The notes under the pieces are model-generated. The model was not told the origin of the DNA, made no database searches, and saw only the letters and a program-made list of their open reading frames with translations. Position numbers and translations under genes: made by a program. This document shows positions 38,793 to 42,689 of a DNA stretch of 42,689 nucleotides, piece by piece. The stretch is taken from the NCBI GenBank assembly GCA_964640855.1, contig CAZXIX010000028.1:1-42689 (forward strand), in the 5' to 3' direction. Each line of letters starts with the position of its first letter. Positions within the stretch are counted from its first letter, which is position 1. Origin of the DNA: JAJDFU01 sp964640855. Lineage in GTDB: Bacteria > Bacteroidota > Bacteroidia > Chitinophagales > Saprospiraceae.

Positions 38793-40988
38793 CTAGTTTG
38801 CCATCTCAGAAAGGAATTTGATGCGGATCAGCTGGATCTCTTCCAGGGTAATGTCGTCTTCCTTTAATTCGTGAAAGGCATCCTCTACGGAATCGGTATC
38901 CGCCTCCATGAAGTAATCGTAGATATCATCCCGGGCATATTCGTCGACCACCTCATCCAGATAGTAATCGATGTTCAGGCGGGTCCCGGAATTGACGATG
39001 GCGTCGAGCTCGTGGAATAATTCCTCCATGCTGATCTGATTGGAGGAGGCCAGGTCTTCCAGCGGGATCTTCCGGTCGATGCCCTGGATGATATTGACCT
39101 TGACCTTGGATTTGTTGGCTACCTGCTTGACCACGAAATCAGTGGGTCTTTCGATCTCGTTCTCTTCTACGTATTCGCGGATGACCTTGAGAAAAGGCTT
39201 ACCATAGCGCAGCGCTTTACCTTTACTTACGCCTCCGACATTGGCCAGGTCTTCCATAGAAAGAGGGTAAACCGAGGCCATTTCTTCGAGGGAAGGATCC
39301 TGAAAAATGACGAAGGGGGGGACTCCCAGGCGTTTGGCTTCCCGTTTGCGAAGGTCTTTGAGGAGCTTTACGAGATTTTGATCCAGGGCAGAGGTGCTGC
39401 CATTGGAAGAGGGTCCGGCGGCGGTTTCGTCGTAATTGTGGTTCAGGGGGACCTGGATGGAGGTCGGGTTCTTCAGGAAGGCCTTGCCTGCATCGGTAAC
39501 TTTAAGAAGACCATAGCTTTCGATATCCTTTTGGATCAGGTCGTGAAGTATCCCCTGCCGGAAAATGGTGCTCCAGAAGTTTTTGTCCTGATCTTTTCCT
39601 TTGCCAAACAACTCTTTGTTGACAAAGCCGTAATCCTTCATTTCCTTGGTCTCCTTTCCCCGGATGAAATCGATCAATGGCTTGATGGGAAAATTTTCTT
39701 CGAGTTCGAGTACGGCTTTCAGCCCCAACACCATTTCCTTCTTAACCTCGATCTTCTCTTTCGGGTACCGGCAATTATCGCATTTTTCGCTGCATTGTTC
39801 GACATCGTATTCCTCGCCAAAATAGTGCAGCAGAAACTGCCTCCGGCAGGTGGTCGTCTCGGCATAGCCCATCACTTCCTGGAGCAGCTGATTCCCCATT
39901 TCCCGTTCGGCAACCGGCTTGTCACGCAGGAACTTTTCCAGTTTCAGGAGGTCTCGGTATGCATAGAAGGCTATGCAACTTCCGGCCAGACCGTCCCGCC
40001 CGGCCCGCCCGGTTTCCTGGTAGTAATTCTCAATGCTCTTGGGCATGTCATAGTGGATGACAAAGCGAACGTCGGGCTTGTCGATCCCCATACCAAAAGC
40101 GATGGTGGCTACAATGACATCGACTTCCTCCATCAGGAAGTCATCCTGGGTTTTCGAACGGGTCTTGGCATCGAGCCCTGCGTGATAAGGTGCGGCCTTT
40201 ATGTCGTTTACCACCAAAGTTCGGGCGATGTCTTCGGCGGCTTTTCGGCTCTGTACATAAATAATGCCGGATTCATTCGGCATCTCTTTGATGATCTGAA
40301 TAATCTGCTTTCGGGTCTCTTCCTCCTTACCCTTCGGACGTACTTCGTAGTACAGGTTTTCCCGGTTGAACGAAGAAATGAAGATATTAACCTCCGACAT
40401 GTTCAGGCTCTTGACGATGTCGGTCTGCACTTTGGGGGTGGCAGTCGCCGTCAGGGCTATGATGGGAATCCGTTTGCCGATGGAATTGAGCATATCGCGG
40501 ATCCGCCGGTATTCGGGACGAAAGTCGTGGCCCCATTCCGAGATGCAGTGCGCCTCGTCAACGGCTACAAAAGAGATGTCGACGGTCTTGAAGAACTCGA
40601 TGTTCTCGTCTTTGGTCAGGGTTTCCGGCGCTATAAAGAGGAGTTTGGTCTTCTGGTCCAGTATATCCTGCTTTACCTGCCGCATTTGGGCTTTGGTCAG
40701 GGAAGAGTTGAGGAAATGAGCCACTTCATCCTGCTGTCCGTAACCGCGAATGGAATCGACCTGGTTCTTCATCAGGGCGATCAGGGGCGAGATGATGATG
40801 GCTGTGCCCGGAAGCATCAGCGCCGGAAGCTGATAACAGAGAGACTTGCCTCCTCCGGTGGGCATGATCACAAAAGTATCCTGGCTTGCGAGGACACTCT
40901 CTATGATCGCTTGCTGATTGCCTTTGAATGTGTCAAATCCAAAGAATTGCTCTAGCGCTTGATGAAGGCTACCCATTGCTACAGACAT
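38793..40988 (-). CDS. recQ: ATP-dependent DNA helicase RecQ
   Basis: A 731-residue 3'-5' helicase for recombination and fork repair. The order is helicase core (Walker A MPTGGGKSL at 42-50, DEAH box VAVDEAHCISEWGHDFRPEY, motif VI QETGRAGRDG), zinc-binding region with the four-Cys pattern CRRQF...CSEKCDNC, winged-helix RQC domain, an HRDC domain (about 540-620, FVIFQDPSLEEMA) and a C-terminal extension of about 110 residues with an acidic end. The extension is longer than in E. coli RecQ and is common in Bacteroidota. It is divergent from the kdsD-type gene, 133 bp apart. Confidence 0.96.
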   Translation of the reverse strand: MSVAMGSLHQALEQFFGFDTFKGNQQAIIESVLASQDTFVIMPTGGGKSLCYQLPALMLPGTAIIISPLIALMKNQVDSIRGYGQQDEVAHFLNSSLTKAQMRQVKQDILDQKTKLLFIAPETLTKDENIEFFKTVDISFVAVDEAHCISEWGHDFRPEYRRIRDMLNSIGKRIPIIALTATATPKVQTDIVKSLNMSEVNIFISSFNRENLYYEVRPKGKEEETRKQIIQIIKEMPNESGIIYVQSRKAAEDIARTLVVNDIKAAPYHAGLDAKTRSKTQDDFLMEEVDVIVATIAFGMGIDKPDVRFVIHYDMPKSIENYYQETGRAGRDGLAGSCIAFYAYRDLLKLEKFLRDKPVAEREMGNQLLQEVMGYAETTTCRRQFLLHYFGEEYDVEQCSEKCDNCRYPKEKIEVKKEMVLGLKAVLELEENFPIKPLIDFIRGKETKEMKDYGFVNKELFGKGKDQDKNFWSTIFRQGILHDLIQKDIESYGLLKVTDAGKAFLKNPTSIQVPLNHNYDETAAGPSSNGSTSALDQNLVKLLKDLRKREAKRLGVPPFVIFQDPSLEEMASVYPLSMEDLANVGGVSKGKALRYGKPFLKVIREYVEENEIERPTDFVVKQVANKSKVKVNIIQGIDRKIPLEDLASSNQISMEELFHELDAIVNSGTRLNIDYYLDEVVDEYARDDIYDYFMEADTDSVEDAFHELKEDDITLEEIQLIRIKFLSEMAN

Positions 40989-41121
40989 AGTGAGAGAGAT
41001 GAGGCCGCCCTTGAACTATTTAGCTTATTTTTGCACTTGGCAGGCGACTTGTAACAATTTACGAAAAAAGATTTATTACAGCTAAGTAGTTTATGATCAA
41101 TGGGTTAGGTCAAAAGAAATA

Positions 41122-42132
41122 ATGGGTTTGCTGAAAGAGAGACTAAAAATAAGAAAATCGGAAGAAAGTTTGGATGAATTGGTCCGCAAAACGGCCTTGA
41201 GGACTTTATCTATTGAGCGCGAGGCACTTGAGGCTCTGGAAGCCTCCATTGACGACGTCTTTATCTCCACGGTGGAACTCCTCTACCAATGCAAGGGAAG
41301 GGTAGTGGTGACCGGAATCGGGAAAAGCGCCATCGTAGGGCAAAAGGTGGTGGCCACATTCAACTCCACAGGAACCCCGGCTCTTTTTATGCACGCAGCG
41401 GACGCCATTCATGGAGATCTGGGTATGATCCAGTCGGATGACATCGTAATCTGCTTATCCAAGAGCGGGGAGACGGCGGAGATAAAGGCCCTGATACCGA
41501 TGCTCCGGCAGATGCGTGCCGCCGTAGTGGCCATCGTCGGCAACCCGGAATCCTATCTTGCCCGGAAGGCCGACCGGGTACTATTGACTCCCGTCAGTCA
41601 GGAAGCCGATCCGAATAACCTGGCCCCCACGGCCAGCACGACCGCCCAAATGGCGCTGGGAGACGCACTGGCTACCTCTCTCCTTGCCCTGCGCGGGTTC
41701 AGCCCTGAAGATTTTGCCCTGTTCCATCCGGGAGGGGCGCTGGGGAAACAACTTTATCTCCAGGTAGCCGACCTTATGGTCCACAACGAAAAACCCGCCG
41801 TCTCCTTAGCCGACCCGATCTCCAGGGTCATCCTGGAAATGACCTCTAAAAGGCTCGGAGCCACCGCCGTACTGGACTCCGGAGGAAAGCTGGTCGGCGT
41901 CATCACCGACGGCGATCTCCGGCGCATGTTGGAAAAAGGAAAACCCCTGGAAGAACTCATCGCCTCTGATGTGATGAGCCAATCCCCCAAGACCATTCAA
42001 CCCGAACAGATGGCGGTCAAAGCACTCGATCTAATGCGTACGCACAGCATCACGCAGTTGATCGTGGCCGAAGGGAATTCCTATCTGGGCATGATCCATT
42101 TGCATGATCTCATTCGGGAGGGCATCTTTTAA
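41122..42132 (+). CDS. kdsD: KpsF/GutQ-family arabinose-5-phosphate isomerase
   Basis: Interconverts D-ribulose-5-phosphate and D-arabinose-5-phosphate, the first step toward KDO for lipopolysaccharide. The 336-residue protein has the SIS domain (about 45-190; VVVTGIGKSAIVGQK, HAADAIHGDLG, CLSKSGET) and two CBS domains (about 210-330, with VITDGDLRRML). Length and domain order match E. coli KdsD/GutQ. Symbol choice follows the general role; GutQ-like use cannot be excluded. It is divergent from recQ. The partial lipoprotein gene begins 10 bp after its stop and is likely co-transcribed. Confidence 0.93.
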   Translation: MGLLKERLKIRKSEESLDELVRKTALRTLSIEREALEALEASIDDVFISTVELLYQCKGRVVVTGIGKSAIVGQKVVATFNSTGTPALFMHAADAIHGDLGMIQSDDIVICLSKSGETAEIKALIPMLRQMRAAVVAIVGNPESYLARKADRVLLTPVSQEADPNNLAPTASTTAQMALGDALATSLLALRGFSPEDFALFHPGGALGKQLYLQVADLMVHNEKPAVSLADPISRVILEMTSKRLGATAVLDSGGKLVGVITDGDLRRMLEKGKPLEELIASDVMSQSPKTIQPEQMAVKALDLMRTHSITQLIVAEGNSYLGMIHLHDLIREGIF

Positions 42133-42142
42133 GAGGGGATTG

Positions 42143-42689
42143 ATGGATTCGGATCTTGGTACAAAGCTTTCGTGCAGGGGCCAATCCTCTTTCGGCCTGC
42201 GGATCGGCTTTTGGAGCCTTCTCGCGGCTTGCTTCCTGTCTTGCCAGCCGGCCCAAAAGCCACTGGACCTGAAACCGGCCTTCTATCACTGGAAACAGGC
42301 CTTTTCGCCCGATTCAGCCAGTATGCATTATCTGGACAGCCTGAGAGCCGATCGACTTTATGTGCGCTTTTTTGACGTGGATTGGGATGGCGGCCGGCAA
42401 GCCCCCGTTCCGCTGTCCATCCTGGAAAAAGATTCTTTTGCCTTTCCGGCAGGCATCGACCTGGTGCCCACCCTCTTCATCACCGAAGCCTGTATGGCCC
42501 GGTTGGACGAAAAAGCAGTAGACAGTTTGGTAGAAAAGGTCGCAGGCCTGATCAAGCGGCAATTATCGGGATGGCCGGATCCGGTGGAATATCAAATCGA
42601 TTGCGATTGGGCCGATCGATCCCGGGCATCTTTCTTCCGGTTTTTACAACTCTTCAAAAAGGCAGTGGGCAAGCCGGTGACGGCGACCC
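42143..42689 (+). CDS. Lipoprotein of unknown function, cut by the window edge
   Basis: An ATG at 42143, 10 bp after the kdsD stop, opens a frame that runs to the window end without a stop (182 codons). A hydrophobic stretch leads to a lipobox-like FLSC near residue 34, followed by QPAQKPL. The mature part includes AFYHWKQAF, LYVRFFDVDWDGG, LVPTLFITEACM and YQIDCDWADRSRASFF. I recall similar uncharacterised Bacteroidota proteins carrying the 'FYHWK', 'LYVRFFDVDW' and 'QIDCDW' blocks; the alternating strand-helix pattern suggests a TIM-barrel-like fold. No catalytic function is claimed. The C-terminal part lies outside the window. Confidence 0.75.
   Translation, partial: MDSDLGTKLSCRGQSSFGLRIGFWSLLAACFLSCQPAQKPLDLKPAFYHWKQAFSPDSASMHYLDSLRADRLYVRFFDVDWDGGRQAPVPLSILEKDSFAFPAGIDLVPTLFITEACMARLDEKAVDSLVEKVAGLIKRQLSGWPDPVEYQIDCDWADRSRASFFRFLQLFKKAVGKPVTAT

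Noticed and set aside
39378..40955. 525-codon plus-strand frame opposite recQ
   Set aside because: Antisense shadow of a highly conserved helicase.

Overview
The window looks like chromosomal DNA of a Bacteroidota member, probably from the Saprospiria/Lewinella-like part of the phylum. The evidence is a subtilase with a type IX secretion (T9SS) type A C-terminal sorting domain, a HYC_CC_PP/HMA/TonB-receptor metal cluster, a Tat-type Gfo/Idh/MocA plus DUF1080 pair, DUF1223 and RskA-type proteins, few clear Shine-Dalgarno sites, and candidate promoters with the Bacteroidota -7 box TAnnTTTG. The class-level placement is inference. I see no rRNA, tRNA, CRISPR array, insertion sequence, phage gene or integrase. 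The region reads as ordinary chromosome made of short operons.

Layout. 48-5713 (minus): a four-gene operon of two GT39-type membrane glycosyltransferases, a GT9 heptosyltransferase-like protein and serine acetyltransferase. 5883-6889 (plus): a GAPDH gene broken by a one-base frameshift and carrying Tyr in place of the catalytic His. 6942-13290 (minus): a periplasmic thioredoxin-like protein; a heavy-metal cluster (HYC_CC_PP protein, HMA protein, TonB receptor); a small unknown protein; an EF-G-like GTPase. 13554-15705 (plus): a class IV aminotransferase and an HD phosphohydrolase fused to a Pycsar-type transmembrane effector. 15743-17624 (minus): the methionine-salvage genes mtnB-mtnD-mtnC. 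17686-20689 (minus): an M48 protease with C-terminal DUF7477-like repeats, an NAD-dependent epimerase and a lipoprotein cytochrome c.

21021-25168 (plus): prohibitin-type SPFH protein, S1C/HtrA-like protease without a signal peptide, a Lys/Glu-rich coiled-coil protein and an OmpA-family protein. 25192-26527 (minus): ECF sigma factor and RskA-type anti-sigma factor. 27064-31308 (plus): the Gfo/Idh/MocA and DUF1080 pair (predicted 3-keto-glycoside chemistry), a DUF1223 protein and an ATP-grasp gene with a second one-base frameshift. 31407-35867 (minus): T9SS subtilase, MsbA-like ABC exporter and RadC. 35993-38238 (plus): rnpA, a small membrane protein and an aspartic protease with two DTG motifs. 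38235-40988 (minus): aroQ and recQ. 41122-42689 (plus): KdsD-type arabinose-5-phosphate isomerase and a lipoprotein cut by the window edge.

The observations most worth following are the orphan HD-Pycsar effector fusion, which has no cyclase nearby and carries an in-frame A_AAA_AAG heptamer between its two halves; the GAPDH with Tyr at position 176; the M48-DUF7477 protease; the two-DTG protease; and a promoter with two ATTGTTAAC repeats exactly 22 bp apart. The two frameshifts are both one-base losses in G runs, so sequence error is a serious explanation for them. I did not find a convincing complete new multi-gene system.
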